From NCBI RefSeq assembly GCF_014252075.1, contig NZ_CP059209.1:482818-546817 (forward strand): a DNA stretch of 64,000 nucleotides, written 5' to 3'. Below the pieces are notes generated by a model. It saw only the letters and a program-made list of their open reading frames with translations, ran no database searches and was not told the origin of the DNA. Numbering within the stretch: position 1 is the first letter of the stretch; every line of letters starts with the position of its first letter. The DNA is from Blattabacterium cuenoti. Lineage in GTDB: Bacteria > Bacteroidota > Bacteroidia > Flavobacteriales > Blattabacteriaceae. The translations under genes were made by a program, and so were the position numbers. Below, piece by piece: positions 38,669 to 47,640 of this stretch.

Positions 38669-38794
38669 ATGTGTCAATATCTAATAATAGGAATATTTTT
38701 TTTGATATCAATTGCATTTTTGATCAAAAAATTTTTGAACTTTTTTTCAGACGAAAAAATTTTTTGCAAAAAAAAATGCAATTGTAAATTATAA
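38669..38794 (+). CDS. Small Cys-rich membrane peptide following feoB
   Basis: A 41-residue ORF starting one base after the feoB stop (ATG 38669, stop 38792-38794). It has Cys2, a single hydrophobic segment (about 4-19), a KKF junction, and a C-terminal cluster of three Cys: FCKKKCNCKL. The layout resembles the FeoB-associated Cys-rich membrane protein family seen after feoB in other Bacteroidota: short N-terminus, one membrane helix, Lys-rich linker, terminal Cys cluster. It could help FeoB assembly or iron handover. Position and composition support a real gene; the sequence match is by eye only. Confidence 0.7.
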   Translation: MCQYLIIGIFFLISIAFLIKKFLNFFSDEKIFCKKKCNCKL

Positions 38795-38800
38795 AAATTT

Positions 38801-39790
38801 TTACGATTTTCTTTTCACTCTTTCAATAGAAAAATTAATAGAATCTTTAAATAAATCAGACAAAGATATACCTGCTATTTTCAATTGCTTTGGAAAAATA
38901 CTTTCTTCCGAAAGTCCTGGAACTGTATTAATTTCCAAAAAAAAAGGGTTCCCGTTTACAATGATATACTCTGATCTAGAGATTCCTGATAGATTTAAAT
39001 AATTATATACTTTTTTTGCAATTTTTTGTATTCTATTTTTAACATTTGGAAGCAATTTTGCCGGTGTTATTTCTTGAGATTTTCCAGAATATTTAGATTC
39101 AAAATCAAAAAAATCATTTTGACTAATTATTTCTGTTATAGGCAAAACAAAAATTTCATTTTTGAATGAAAAAACTCCTACTGAGACTTCCCTCCCTTCA
39201 AGAAAAGATTCAATAATAATTTCCTCATCTTCTTTAAAAGCGTTTTCCACTGCATTGAATAAATCTTTTTTTTCATAAACTTTACTGATTCCTAAACTAG
39301 ATCCAGATCTATTAGGTTTAACAAAACAAGGAAGTCCTACTTTTTTTAAAATTTTTTCCTCATCAAAAATTTGATTTTTATTTAAAAAAATAGATACGGC
39401 AGTATTAATTCCAAAATGTTTCAATAAAGTTAAACAATACTTTTTGTTAAAAGTCACATTAGCATGATTAAAATTACATCCTGTATATGGAATTTTTAAT
39501 AATTCAAAATAGGCTTGTAATATCCCGTCTTCTCCTGGAGTTCCATGAATCGCATTAAAAATACAATCAAACTGTATACGCTTTATTCCCACTTTGACGG
39601 AAAAATCACATTTATCAATAATATATTCTTTGTCTTTTTTATCTTTCATAAACCATTTTTCTTTGAAAATATACACTTTATAAGGTTCAAATTCTTTTCT
39701 GCACAAATTTTCATAAACTACTTTTCCGCTTTCTAGTGAAATTGCAGACTCTTTTGTATATCCACCCATAATCACAGCTATTTTTTTCAT
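38801..39790 (-). CDS. ddl: D-alanine--D-alanine ligase
   Basis: ATP-grasp enzyme that makes D-Ala-D-Ala for peptidoglycan. The 329 residues open with IAVIMGGYTKESAISLESG, followed by NAIHGTPGEDG (about 84-94), the ATP-binding FVKPNRSGSSLGISKV (about 155-170), EGREVSVGV, and the Mg2+ site FLEINTVPGLSEESIFPKQ (about 284-302). The start is ATG at 39788-39790. It converges on the small Cys-rich peptide with a 6-base gap and is divergent from the PASTA gene. Confidence 0.96.
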   Translation of the reverse strand: MKKIAVIMGGYTKESAISLESGKVVYENLCRKEFEPYKVYIFKEKWFMKDKKDKEYIIDKCDFSVKVGIKRIQFDCIFNAIHGTPGEDGILQAYFELLKIPYTGCNFNHANVTFNKKYCLTLLKHFGINTAVSIFLNKNQIFDEEKILKKVGLPCFVKPNRSGSSLGISKVYEKKDLFNAVENAFKEDEEIIIESFLEGREVSVGVFSFKNEIFVLPITEIISQNDFFDFESKYSGKSQEITPAKLLPNVKNRIQKIAKKVYNYLNLSGISRSEYIIVNGNPFFLEINTVPGLSEESIFPKQLKIAGISLSDLFKDSINFSIERVKRKS

Positions 39791-39808
39791 GATTTATTTT
39801 TTATTAAT

Positions 39809-39832
39809 GAATGTAGAAATGAATGTAGAAAT
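39809..39832. repeat. Perfect tandem repeat, 2 x 12 bp
   Basis: GAATGTAGAAAT occurs twice back to back in the 73-base divergent gap between ddl and the PASTA gene. It may be slippage; a regulatory role cannot be judged. Confidence 0.7.
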
Positions 39833-39863
39833 GATTCTTTATATTTAAATAAATATTTTCTTC

Positions 39864-40745
39864 ATGAATTATTCAAAGTATTTTGTAATATTCATCATAA
39901 ATTTATTAATTTCCATATTTTTTTTATACAAGATCACTCAACTTGCATTAAAATGGGTTGATGGTTACACAAAACATGGATCTTATGTTGTTGTGCCAAA
40001 TTTGCGTTATTTAACTTTATCTCAATCTATATCTATTTTAAAAAAGTTAGGGTTAAAATATGATATAGATACATCACATTATGATCCAAATTTGAAAAAA
40101 AATCAAATTATTTCTTTTTCCCCAGAAGCTGGAGGTTCTGTAAAAGAAGGAAGACATATATATCTAAAAGTCAATTCTCAATCTCAATATACTACTTCTC
40201 TGCCCAATATTATAAATAAAAATAAATACATTGCCATGAAATTACTTCATGATAATCATATTCCCGTCAAAGAAATCAAGAGTATTAATGATTTGACTAA
40301 AGATACAGTGTTAAAAGTTTTTTATAATAAAAAATCAATTCAATCTGGATACAGATTCCCTTCTCCATCCATTCAAAATGGAATAACTTTGATAATTGGA
40401 AAAGGATATGAAAAAAATAATTTAGTGGTTCCAAATGTAATTGGAATGTCATTGCATACTGCAACTTTAACTTTAAAAAACAAATTATTTCGTGTTATTA
40501 ATTTTTACTATGATCATCCAATAATAGATCCTGATAGAAATGCAAAAGTATATCGTCAAAAACCTTCTCCTGGAGAAATTCAGGATAAAAATAAATCTAT
40601 TGAACTTTGGTTGACTCCAAAAGAATTATTGGACAACTTAATAAAAACAGAAGAAAAAGATAAAGAAATTGACAAGAAAACAGAAGAAAAAGATAAAGAA
40701 ATTGACAAGAAAACAGAAGAAAAAGAAATGAACCCTACGAATTAA
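39864..40745 (+). CDS. PASTA-domain membrane protein
   Basis: Single-pass envelope protein. The 293 residues have an N-terminal membrane segment (about 8-30) and then three PASTA-like domains (about 40-110, 111-185, 186-252), seen in VPNLRYLTLSQSISILKKLGL, SLPNIINKNKYIAMKLLHD and VVPNVIGMSLHTATLTLKN. PASTA domains bind peptidoglycan or beta-lactams. No kinase domain is present. The C-terminal 40 residues are a charged Lys/Glu repeat encoded by a DNA tandem repeat. The place between ddl and rluD is conserved in Bacteroidota, fitting a role in the cell wall. Confidence 0.88.
   Translation: MNYSKYFVIFIINLLISIFFLYKITQLALKWVDGYTKHGSYVVVPNLRYLTLSQSISILKKLGLKYDIDTSHYDPNLKKNQIISFSPEAGGSVKEGRHIYLKVNSQSQYTTSLPNIINKNKYIAMKLLHDNHIPVKEIKSINDLTKDTVLKVFYNKKSIQSGYRFPSPSIQNGITLIIGKGYEKNNLVVPNVIGMSLHTATLTLKNKLFRVINFYYDHPIIDPDRNAKVYRQKPSPGEIQDKNKSIELWLTPKELLDNLIKTEEKDKEIDKKTEEKDKEIDKKTEEKEMNPTN
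40644..40726 (+). repeat. In-frame 33-bp tandem repeat in the PASTA gene
   Basis: Two identical 33-base units (40644-40676 and 40677-40709) plus about 17 bases of a third. Each encodes KTEEKDKEIDK, so the number of copies can change without frameshift. It forms a highly charged tail. Confidence 0.92.
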
Positions 40746-41771
40746 ATGAACAGTTCTACATCTAAAATTAAAATTATTACAGACAAAAATCAAAAAGAAA
40801 TTCGCATTGACAAATTTTTAAAAAATTATATACAAAATATCAGCAGAAATCAAATTCAAAAGTGGACAAATTCAGGAAAAATTTTAGTAAACAGAAACAT
40901 TATAAAAAAAAATTATAAAATAAAGCCTTTAGATTTTGTTGAAATAGAAATTTATAGACCAACTGTTCTAGATCATTTAGAATATAAAAATATTACTGCA
41001 GAAAAAATAAATCTAGATATTCTTCATGAAGATGAAGACGTAATTGTAGTTAATAAGCCTGCAGGAATGGTAGTTCATCCTGGGTTTGGGAATGAAACAG
41101 GAACATTAATTCATGGAATTAAATATCATTTAATAAATTCAAATTTTAATAAATTCAACCTCTATAGATGTGGATTAGTTCATAGATTGGATAAAGATAC
41201 ATCAGGTTTACTGGTTTTAGCTAAAAATGAATATTCTCAAAAACATTTATTTCAACAATTTTATTCTAGAACAATTCAAAGAAAATACATAGCTTTAATA
41301 TGGGGTGATTTAATTGAAAAAGAAGGAATCATAACTGGATTCATTGGAAGAGATCCTAGAAATAGAAAAAAAATGACAATTTTTAAACAAAATCAAGAAA
41401 TCAATAAAAATAAAGGAAAGTATTCTATTACACATTACAAAGTATTAGAAAGATTTAAACATTTAACATATATATCTTGCTATATAAAAACGGGAAAAAC
41501 TCATCAAATAAGAGCTCATTTCAAACATTTAGGACATCCATTATTTCATGACTCAATTTATGGAGGAAATAGAATTTTTATGAAAAAAAAATGCTCAAAT
41601 CAAAATATAGAATTTTTTAAAAATTGTTTAAAAATTTTACGAAGACAAGCGTTGCATGCCATTTCTCTTTCTTTTATCCATCCTAAAAATGGAAAATGTT
41701 ATTTTTATTGTCCAATTCCTGAAGATTTTAAATCTGTTTTGAAAAATTGTAGAAATATGTTATCACAATAA
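40746..41771 (+). CDS. rluD: Ribosomal large subunit pseudouridine synthase (RluD type)
   Basis: Isomerises uridines in 23S rRNA. The 341 residues have an S4 RNA-binding domain (about 15-75: RIDKFLKNYI, SRNQIQKWTNSGKILVN), the catalytic GLVHRLDKDTSGLLVLAKN with its Asp (about 139-157), and KTGKTHQIRAHFKHLGHPLFHD (about 245-266). The start is ATG at 40746, immediately after the PASTA stop. RluD is the best fit by length and S4 domain; RluC cannot be strictly excluded. The 3' end overlaps the end of mgtE by nine bases. Confidence 0.92.
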   Translation: MNSSTSKIKIITDKNQKEIRIDKFLKNYIQNISRNQIQKWTNSGKILVNRNIIKKNYKIKPLDFVEIEIYRPTVLDHLEYKNITAEKINLDILHEDEDVIVVNKPAGMVVHPGFGNETGTLIHGIKYHLINSNFNKFNLYRCGLVHRLDKDTSGLLVLAKNEYSQKHLFQQFYSRTIQRKYIALIWGDLIEKEGIITGFIGRDPRNRKKMTIFKQNQEINKNKGKYSITHYKVLERFKHLTYISCYIKTGKTHQIRAHFKHLGHPLFHDSIYGGNRIFMKKKCSNQNIEFFKNCLKILRRQALHAISLSFIHPKNGKCYFYCPIPEDFKSVLKNCRNMLSQ

Positions 41772-43115
41772 GGTCCCACGTAAAAGAATATAAGACATAG
41801 AAAAATATATAATTAATCCAATAACATCTACTAATGTAGCAACAAAAGGAACAGAGGAACTAGCGGGATCTCCTCTAAACTTTTTAATTATAAAAGGTAA
41901 CATAGAACCGCTCAACGTCCCCCATAACACAACTCCGACCAAAGAGAAAAAAACAGTTAATCCAACTAATATCCAATGAGGACCATAATTAAATAAATTG
42001 ATCTTATGCCAAGCTATCACACGGATAAAACCAGTTAATCCTAAAATACTACCTAAAAAAAACCCACAAATAATTTCTCTCTGCATGACAATCCACCAAT
42101 CTTTTATTTTAACCTCTCCCAAAGCCATTGCTTGAATAATTAAACTTGCAGCTTGAGCCCCACTATTTCCTCCACTTGAAACAACCAAAGGAATAAACAA
42201 AGCAAGAACTACTGCTTTTTCGATAACGCTTGAAAATTCTTGCATCACTGTTGTTGTTAACATTTCTCCTATAAACAACAAGATTAACCATCCGGCTCTT
42301 TTTTTAATTAATCGATATAAAGGTTCATTAAGATAAGATTGATTTAATGCTTCCATCCCTCCTATTTTTTGAAGATCTTCTCTATAATTTTCATTTAAAA
42401 TCAATAAAAGATCGGACACAGTTACTATTCCTAATAAAAAATTATGATCATCAATAACTGGAAGTGATACTCTATTATTCATAGAAAATATTTTAGAAGC
42501 TTTTTCTTCTGTATCTTTTAGATTTAAAGCAGAAGAAGATTGACTTTCCATTAAATCTGAGACTCTTGTATTTGGATCTACTAATAAAAAATCCCTGAGT
42601 TTGATATCATCGACCAATTTTCCTTTTTGATCAACTATATATACAATTTCTACTATATCACTATTTTTCACCTCTTTACGGATATAATCAAAAACTTCTT
42701 GCACTTTCCAAGTTTTTTGAACCGAAAGATAATATGGAATCATCAAACAACCTATGCTATTTTCTGGATATCCTAATGATACTAATATTTTTCTTTTTTC
42801 TTCTGGATTTAAATATTTAATTAGATCTTTTAATAGATTTTTAGGAATCTTTTCTAAAAAAGAAAAACGATCCTTTACTGACAAATTATTTAATAACTCC
42901 ATCCTTTTAATTGAAGAAAACTCTTCTATAATTTTTTTTTTTATAGAAAAATCCAATTCATTAAAAACAGAAATAGCTTTGCATAATTTTAACAAATTAA
43001 ATATTTTGACAACATCATTTGGATGATGATGAATAATTTTCATTAAGCTATTAATAGTTTGATTATTTAGAAATTTATCATCGTTTATCAAATAATAATG
43101 ATGCTCATTAAACAT
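41763..43115 (-). CDS. mgtE: Magnesium transporter MgtE
   Basis: Mg2+ channel gated by its cytosolic domain. The 450 residues have an N-terminal superhelical domain (about 10-130), paired CBS domains (about 135-255; IPYYLSVQKTWKVQEVFDYI and LPVIDDHNFLLGIVTVSDLL), a connecting helix, and five C-terminal membrane segments from about residue 285, with the pore motif SSGGNSGAQAASLI and a PFVATLVDVIGLIIYF helix carrying the pore Asp. An A11 tract (T11 at 42932-42942) is in frame. The start is ATG at 43113-43115. Confidence 0.95.
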   Translation of the reverse strand: MFNEHHYYLINDDKFLNNQTINSLMKIIHHHPNDVVKIFNLLKLCKAISVFNELDFSIKKKIIEEFSSIKRMELLNNLSVKDRFSFLEKIPKNLLKDLIKYLNPEEKRKILVSLGYPENSIGCLMIPYYLSVQKTWKVQEVFDYIRKEVKNSDIVEIVYIVDQKGKLVDDIKLRDFLLVDPNTRVSDLMESQSSSALNLKDTEEKASKIFSMNNRVSLPVIDDHNFLLGIVTVSDLLLILNENYREDLQKIGGMEALNQSYLNEPLYRLIKKRAGWLILLFIGEMLTTTVMQEFSSVIEKAVVLALFIPLVVSSGGNSGAQAASLIIQAMALGEVKIKDWWIVMQREIICGFFLGSILGLTGFIRVIAWHKINLFNYGPHWILVGLTVFFSLVGVVLWGTLSGSMLPFIIKKFRGDPASSSVPFVATLVDVIGLIIYFSMSYILLRGTLL

Positions 43116-43235
43116 TTTTTTCTTTTTTTGTAGATACTTTTTTTGAATATTTATATGATGGTTTCATTTCATCAGTATAAAAGTTAAAATTACGTAATCA
43201 TTGCAATTTTTGTATAAATAAAGTTTAAAATAGAA

Positions 43236-46034
43236 ATGGAATATAATTTTAGAGAAATAGAAAAACGTTGGCAAATATACTGGAAAAAAAATAATGTTTT
43301 TCATACTAAGGAAAACGGAAAAAAGAAATACTACATTCTAAATATGTTTCCTTATCCTTCTGGAGCAGGACTTCATGTCGGACATTGTTTAGGTTATATT
43401 GCATCAGATATTTATGCCAGATATAAACGTTCAAAAGGATATAACGTTTTAAACCCTATCGGATTTGATTCTTTTGGATTACCTGCAGAACAATATGCAA
43501 TTCAAACAGGGAAACACCCTTATGATACCACTCGTCAAAATTCACAAAAGTATAGAGATCAAATGAATAAAATAGGACTTTCTTTTGACTGGAATCGTGA
43601 ATTGTGCACTAGCAATCCAAATTATTATCGTTGGACTCAATGGATGTTTATTCAAATTTTTAATTCTTGGTACGACAAAAACTGTGAAAAAGCCAAACCT
43701 ATAGATCTTTTAATTGAAGAATTTAATAAAAACGGAAATGATTTTATCAATGCAAAGACTTCTTTTAATTATAGATTTAATTCAAAAACATGGAATGAAC
43801 TAAGTATTCATGAAAAAGAATCTATTCTTTTAGATTATCGTTTAGCTTATTTATGCAATAATATAGTAAACTGGTGTCCAGATTTAGGGACTGTTTTGGC
43901 TAATGATGAAATAAAAAATGGAAAAAGTCAAAGAGGAGGATATCCAGTCTATAAAAAAAAAATGTTACAATGGCACATAAGAATTAGCGCATATGCAGAA
44001 AGACTCATAAAAGGATTAAATTTGATTGATTGTTCTCAATCTCTAAAAAAATTACAATTTAACTGGATAGGAAAATCTATTGGAATTGATATTTCATTGA
44101 ATATAACACATCCCACTAATAACATCAACAAAATAAAATTATTTATTTCTCGTCCAGAAATGATATTTGGAATAACTTTTATTGTATTATCTCCAGATCA
44201 TCCACTTGCAGATCAAATAGGTGTTTTTTCCCATAAAAAAAGTGTTTTAACATATCTTATGCAAGAATTTTCTATTGATGAAAATAGAAAAAATGTTTCC
44301 GGTGTTTTTACAGGAAATTATGTTTTTCATCCTTTTATTCAAAAAAAAAAAATTCCTATTTATATTAGTACCTATTTTACAGTAGATAATCATACAAAAT
44401 CAATGATAGGAATTCCTGGGTATGAAGAAAGAAGTAAAAAATTTTCTCAAAAATTTGGATTAGATATTATTCCAATTTGTGAAAAAAAGAACATAAACAT
44501 AAATACGAATGAGTATATCTGTATTAATTCTGATTTTTTAAATGGATTAAATAGAAAAGAGGCAAGAGAAAAAATAATAGAAATATTAGTGGAAAAAAAA
44601 ATAGGAAAAATAAATACAAGTTACAAAATACGTGATGCTATTTTTTCTAGACAAAGATATTGGGGAGAGCCAATTCCTATTTATTTTAAAAATAGAATTC
44701 CAAAAACAATTCCTATAGATCAATTACCTATTCTTCTTCCTAAAATAGATAATTATCATCCTAAGGATGGAAAATCTTCATTAATTAGAGCAAAAAATTG
44801 GGCTTGGGATGAAATAAATATGAAAATTGTTTCAAAAAACCTTATTGATTATATAAATGTATTTCCTATAGAAACTAGCACAATGCCAAGTTGGGCAGGA
44901 TCTAGTTGGTATTTTCTTAGATATATGGATGTTAATAATCATCAATTTTTTCTTGATAAAAGAAAAGAAAATTATTGGAAGAATGTTGATTTATATATTG
45001 GAGGATCTGAACATAGTACTGGACATTTAATTTATGCAAGATTTTGGCACAAATTTTTGAAAGATAGAGGATGGATAACAACTGAAGAACCTTTTAAAAA
45101 GGTATTAAATCAAGGAATGATCCTCAGTTATTCTGCTTCTATACTAAAGATTATAGGAGAAAATATCTTTGTATCTTATGGATTAAGAAATCAAAAAAAT
45201 TATTCATTTCAAGAGGTATATGTAGATCTATCCTTAATAAAAAAGAACAACGAATTGAATATAGAAAAATTTCAAAAAACACGACCAGAATTTAATTCTT
45301 CTGTTTTTCTATTAGAAAAAGGAACTTTTCTTTGTAAGAGAAAATTGGAAAAAATGTCTAAATCCAAATATAATGTCATAAATCCTGATGATATATATGA
45401 AAAATATGGATCAGATGTATTTCGAATTTATGAAATGTTTTTAGGTCCTATTACTCAATCTAAACCTTGGGACGAAGAAAAAATAAATGGGATAAAAAAT
45501 TTTATAAACAAATTCTGGCGTCTCTTTCATAAAAATGAAAAATTTAAAGTCAGTGAAGTCAATCCAACATTTAAAGAACTACAAATTTTACATCATACTA
45601 TAAAGAAAATACAGGATAAAATGCAATCTTTTTCTTTGAATACATCTATTAGTTCATTTATGATTGTTGTGAATCAATTAACAATGTTAAAATGCAATAA
45701 AAGAAAAATATTAGAACCTTTAGTTCAATTGATAGCGCCATTTGCTCCTCATATAGCTGAGGAATTATGGTATAAATTAGGAAAAAACAAATCTATTATT
45801 CATTATCCAATTCCTTTTTTAAATTCAAAGTATCTAATAGTAGATCAAATCACATATCCAATTATGTTTAATGGTAAATTAAAATTTATAGAAAAATTTG
45901 ATTCTAATATTTCAATAAAAGAAATAAAAAATAAGATTTTAAATCACCCCAAAACAAAATCTTTTTTAAGAGAAAAAATTTTTAAAAAGTTAATTTTAGT
46001 CCCAAAAAAAATAATAAATATTTTATACTATTGA
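43236..46034 (+). CDS. leuS: Leucyl-tRNA synthetase with degenerate editing site
   Basis: Charges tRNA-Leu. The 932 residues have the HIGH motif HVGH at 47-50 in PYPSGAGLHVGH and KMSKS at 706-710, so aminoacylation should be intact. The CP1 editing domain (about 280-430) is diverged: the Thr-rich motif usually written TTRPDT reads ISRPEM at 304-309, and the AVPxxDERD motif reads GIPGYEERS at 392-400, with Ser400 in place of the near-universal Asp. Two long A-tracts are in frame, A10 (43953-43962) and A12 (44341-44352). The start is ATG at 43236. Confidence 0.96.
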   Translation: MEYNFREIEKRWQIYWKKNNVFHTKENGKKKYYILNMFPYPSGAGLHVGHCLGYIASDIYARYKRSKGYNVLNPIGFDSFGLPAEQYAIQTGKHPYDTTRQNSQKYRDQMNKIGLSFDWNRELCTSNPNYYRWTQWMFIQIFNSWYDKNCEKAKPIDLLIEEFNKNGNDFINAKTSFNYRFNSKTWNELSIHEKESILLDYRLAYLCNNIVNWCPDLGTVLANDEIKNGKSQRGGYPVYKKKMLQWHIRISAYAERLIKGLNLIDCSQSLKKLQFNWIGKSIGIDISLNITHPTNNINKIKLFISRPEMIFGITFIVLSPDHPLADQIGVFSHKKSVLTYLMQEFSIDENRKNVSGVFTGNYVFHPFIQKKKIPIYISTYFTVDNHTKSMIGIPGYEERSKKFSQKFGLDIIPICEKKNININTNEYICINSDFLNGLNRKEAREKIIEILVEKKIGKINTSYKIRDAIFSRQRYWGEPIPIYFKNRIPKTIPIDQLPILLPKIDNYHPKDGKSSLIRAKNWAWDEINMKIVSKNLIDYINVFPIETSTMPSWAGSSWYFLRYMDVNNHQFFLDKRKENYWKNVDLYIGGSEHSTGHLIYARFWHKFLKDRGWITTEEPFKKVLNQGMILSYSASILKIIGENIFVSYGLRNQKNYSFQEVYVDLSLIKKNNELNIEKFQKTRPEFNSSVFLLEKGTFLCKRKLEKMSKSKYNVINPDDIYEKYGSDVFRIYEMFLGPITQSKPWDEEKINGIKNFINKFWRLFHKNEKFKVSEVNPTFKELQILHHTIKKIQDKMQSFSLNTSISSFMIVVNQLTMLKCNKRKILEPLVQLIAPFAPHIAEELWYKLGKNKSIIHYPIPFLNSKYLIVDQITYPIMFNGKLKFIEKFDSNISIKEIKNKILNHPKTKSFLREKIFKKLILVPKKIINILYY

Positions 46035-46145
46035 TTTTTTAAACTCAAACAAGTTTTGTATTAAAATTTGTACATAAAACGTAGATTTGCATTCGATAAT
46101 ATAATTGTATTTTTTCGTTCTATAGAAATGTGTAAAAACTTTTTT

Positions 46146-47576
46146 ATGTCAAAAAACAACCAAAATAAAACTGGTAAATATAGTTTTTTTAATTGTATAG
46201 AAAAAAATTTTGATAAAGCGGCACAATTTCTTTCTATTGAAAAAGGTCTTTTAGAACAAATTAAAGCTTGTAATGCTGTATATCGAATGCATTTTCCTGT
46301 AAAAATAGGAAAAGAAATCAAAGTGATTGAGGCTTATAGGGTTCAACATTCTCATCATAAACTTCCCTGTAAAGGAGGTATTAGATATAGCATAAAAGTT
46401 AATCAAGATGAAATTATGACTTTGGCTGCTTTGATGACTTACAAATGCGCTATAGTTGATGTTCCTTTTGGAGGATCTAAAGGCGGTATTAAAATTGATC
46501 CACAAACTATATCAATAGAAAATATAGAAAAAATAACTCGTCGTTATACTTCTGAATTAATTAAGAAAAATTTTATTGGTCCAGGAATAGATGTTCCTGC
46601 ACCTGATTATGGAACTGGAGAAAAAGAAATGAGTTGGATTTTTGATACATTTCTATCTATTCGTCCTGGAGATGTGGACGCATTAGCTTGTGTTACAGGA
46701 AAACCTGTATCTCAAGGAGGGGTTAGAGGAAGAAAAGAAGCAACAGGATTAGGTGTTTTTTATGGTATTAGAGAATTATGTAGTCTGAAAGAAGATATGT
46801 TATCTGTAGGTCTTGATGTTGGACTAGTTGGAAAAAAAATTATAATACAAGGTTTAGGAAACGTTGGTTATCATGCTGCTACTTTTTTTCATGAAGCAGG
46901 AGCAATTATTGTGGCTTTAGCAGAAAGAGAAGGAGCCATTTATAATCAAAAAGGATTGAATGTTTCCAAAGTTATTCTCCATTTGAAAAACACTGGATCT
47001 ATATTAAATTTTCCAGAAGCAAAGAATATTGAGAATACAGAAAATGCTTTAGAATTGGAATGTGATATTTTAATCCCTGCAGCATTAGAAAATGTAATCC
47101 ATAAGAATAATGCGAATCGTATTAAAGCTAAAATTATTGGAGAAGCGGCAAATGGACCTATCACTCCAGAAGCGGATGAAATATTAGAAAAAAAAGGAGT
47201 TATTATAGTTCCTGACATTTATTTAAATGCAGGAGGAGTCACTGTTTCCTATTTTGAGTGGCTAAAAAATTTAAGCCACGTACGTTATGGACGTATGGAA
47301 AAGAAATTCAGCGAAAATATGAATGCAGAATTACTACAAGTTATTGAAAATGTTTGCAAAAAACAAATTTCAACAAAAGAAAAAAAAATTATATTGAGAG
47401 GGCCAAGGGAAATAGACCTAGTGCGCAGTGGTTTAGAAGATACAATGATTAGTGGATTCCATAAGATTAGTGATCTCAAAAAATCATCAAGAATAGAAAA
47501 CATGCGAACTGCAGCATTTGTACTTGCTATAAATAAAATTGTAGATTCTTATGAAAAATTAGGAATTTTTCCATAA
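46146..47576 (+). CDS. gdhA: Glutamate dehydrogenase (Glu/Leu/Phe/Val family)
   Basis: Interconverts glutamate and 2-oxoglutarate plus ammonia. About 476 residues from ATG 46146; ATG 46128 and a TTG at 46068 lie upstream in frame but the extra residues look like translated leader. Substrate-binding Lys motifs HKLPCKGGIRYS and TYKCAIVDVPFGGSKGGI, then IDVPAPDYGTG, and the NAD(P) motif IQGLGNVGYHAA are present. In Blattabacterium this enzyme is thought to assimilate ammonia released by urease from host waste; the urease genes are not in this window. Paralog specificity (Glu versus branched-chain) rests on family resemblance. Confidence 0.9.
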   Translation: MSKNNQNKTGKYSFFNCIEKNFDKAAQFLSIEKGLLEQIKACNAVYRMHFPVKIGKEIKVIEAYRVQHSHHKLPCKGGIRYSIKVNQDEIMTLAALMTYKCAIVDVPFGGSKGGIKIDPQTISIENIEKITRRYTSELIKKNFIGPGIDVPAPDYGTGEKEMSWIFDTFLSIRPGDVDALACVTGKPVSQGGVRGRKEATGLGVFYGIRELCSLKEDMLSVGLDVGLVGKKIIIQGLGNVGYHAATFFHEAGAIIVALAEREGAIYNQKGLNVSKVILHLKNTGSILNFPEAKNIENTENALELECDILIPAALENVIHKNNANRIKAKIIGEAANGPITPEADEILEKKGVIIVPDIYLNAGGVTVSYFEWLKNLSHVRYGRMEKKFSENMNAELLQVIENVCKKQISTKEKKIILRGPREIDLVRSGLEDTMISGFHKISDLKKSSRIENMRTAAFVLAINKIVDSYEKLGIFP

Positions 47577-47592
47577 CATCCTTTTTATGATT

Positions 47593-47623
47593 TTTGAAAA
47601 AAATGTTAAAAATATATTTTTTG
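47593..47623 (+). promoter_or_regulatory. Possible promoter of pyrH-frr-asnS-rpoN
   Basis: A TTTG at 47593-47596 and TATTTTTTG at 47615-47623, 18 bases apart, resemble the Bacteroidota -33/-7 pair (TTTG and TAnnTTTG, here with one extra T). They lie in the 64-base gap before pyrH. Weak support in AT-rich DNA. Confidence 0.3.
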
Positions 47624-47640
47624 AATAAATATCTTTTTTC

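Noticed and set aside
46068-46145. N-terminal extension of glutamate dehydrogenase from a TTG
   Set aside because: The residues are unlike the family; an ATG at 46146 fits better (46128 is second choice).
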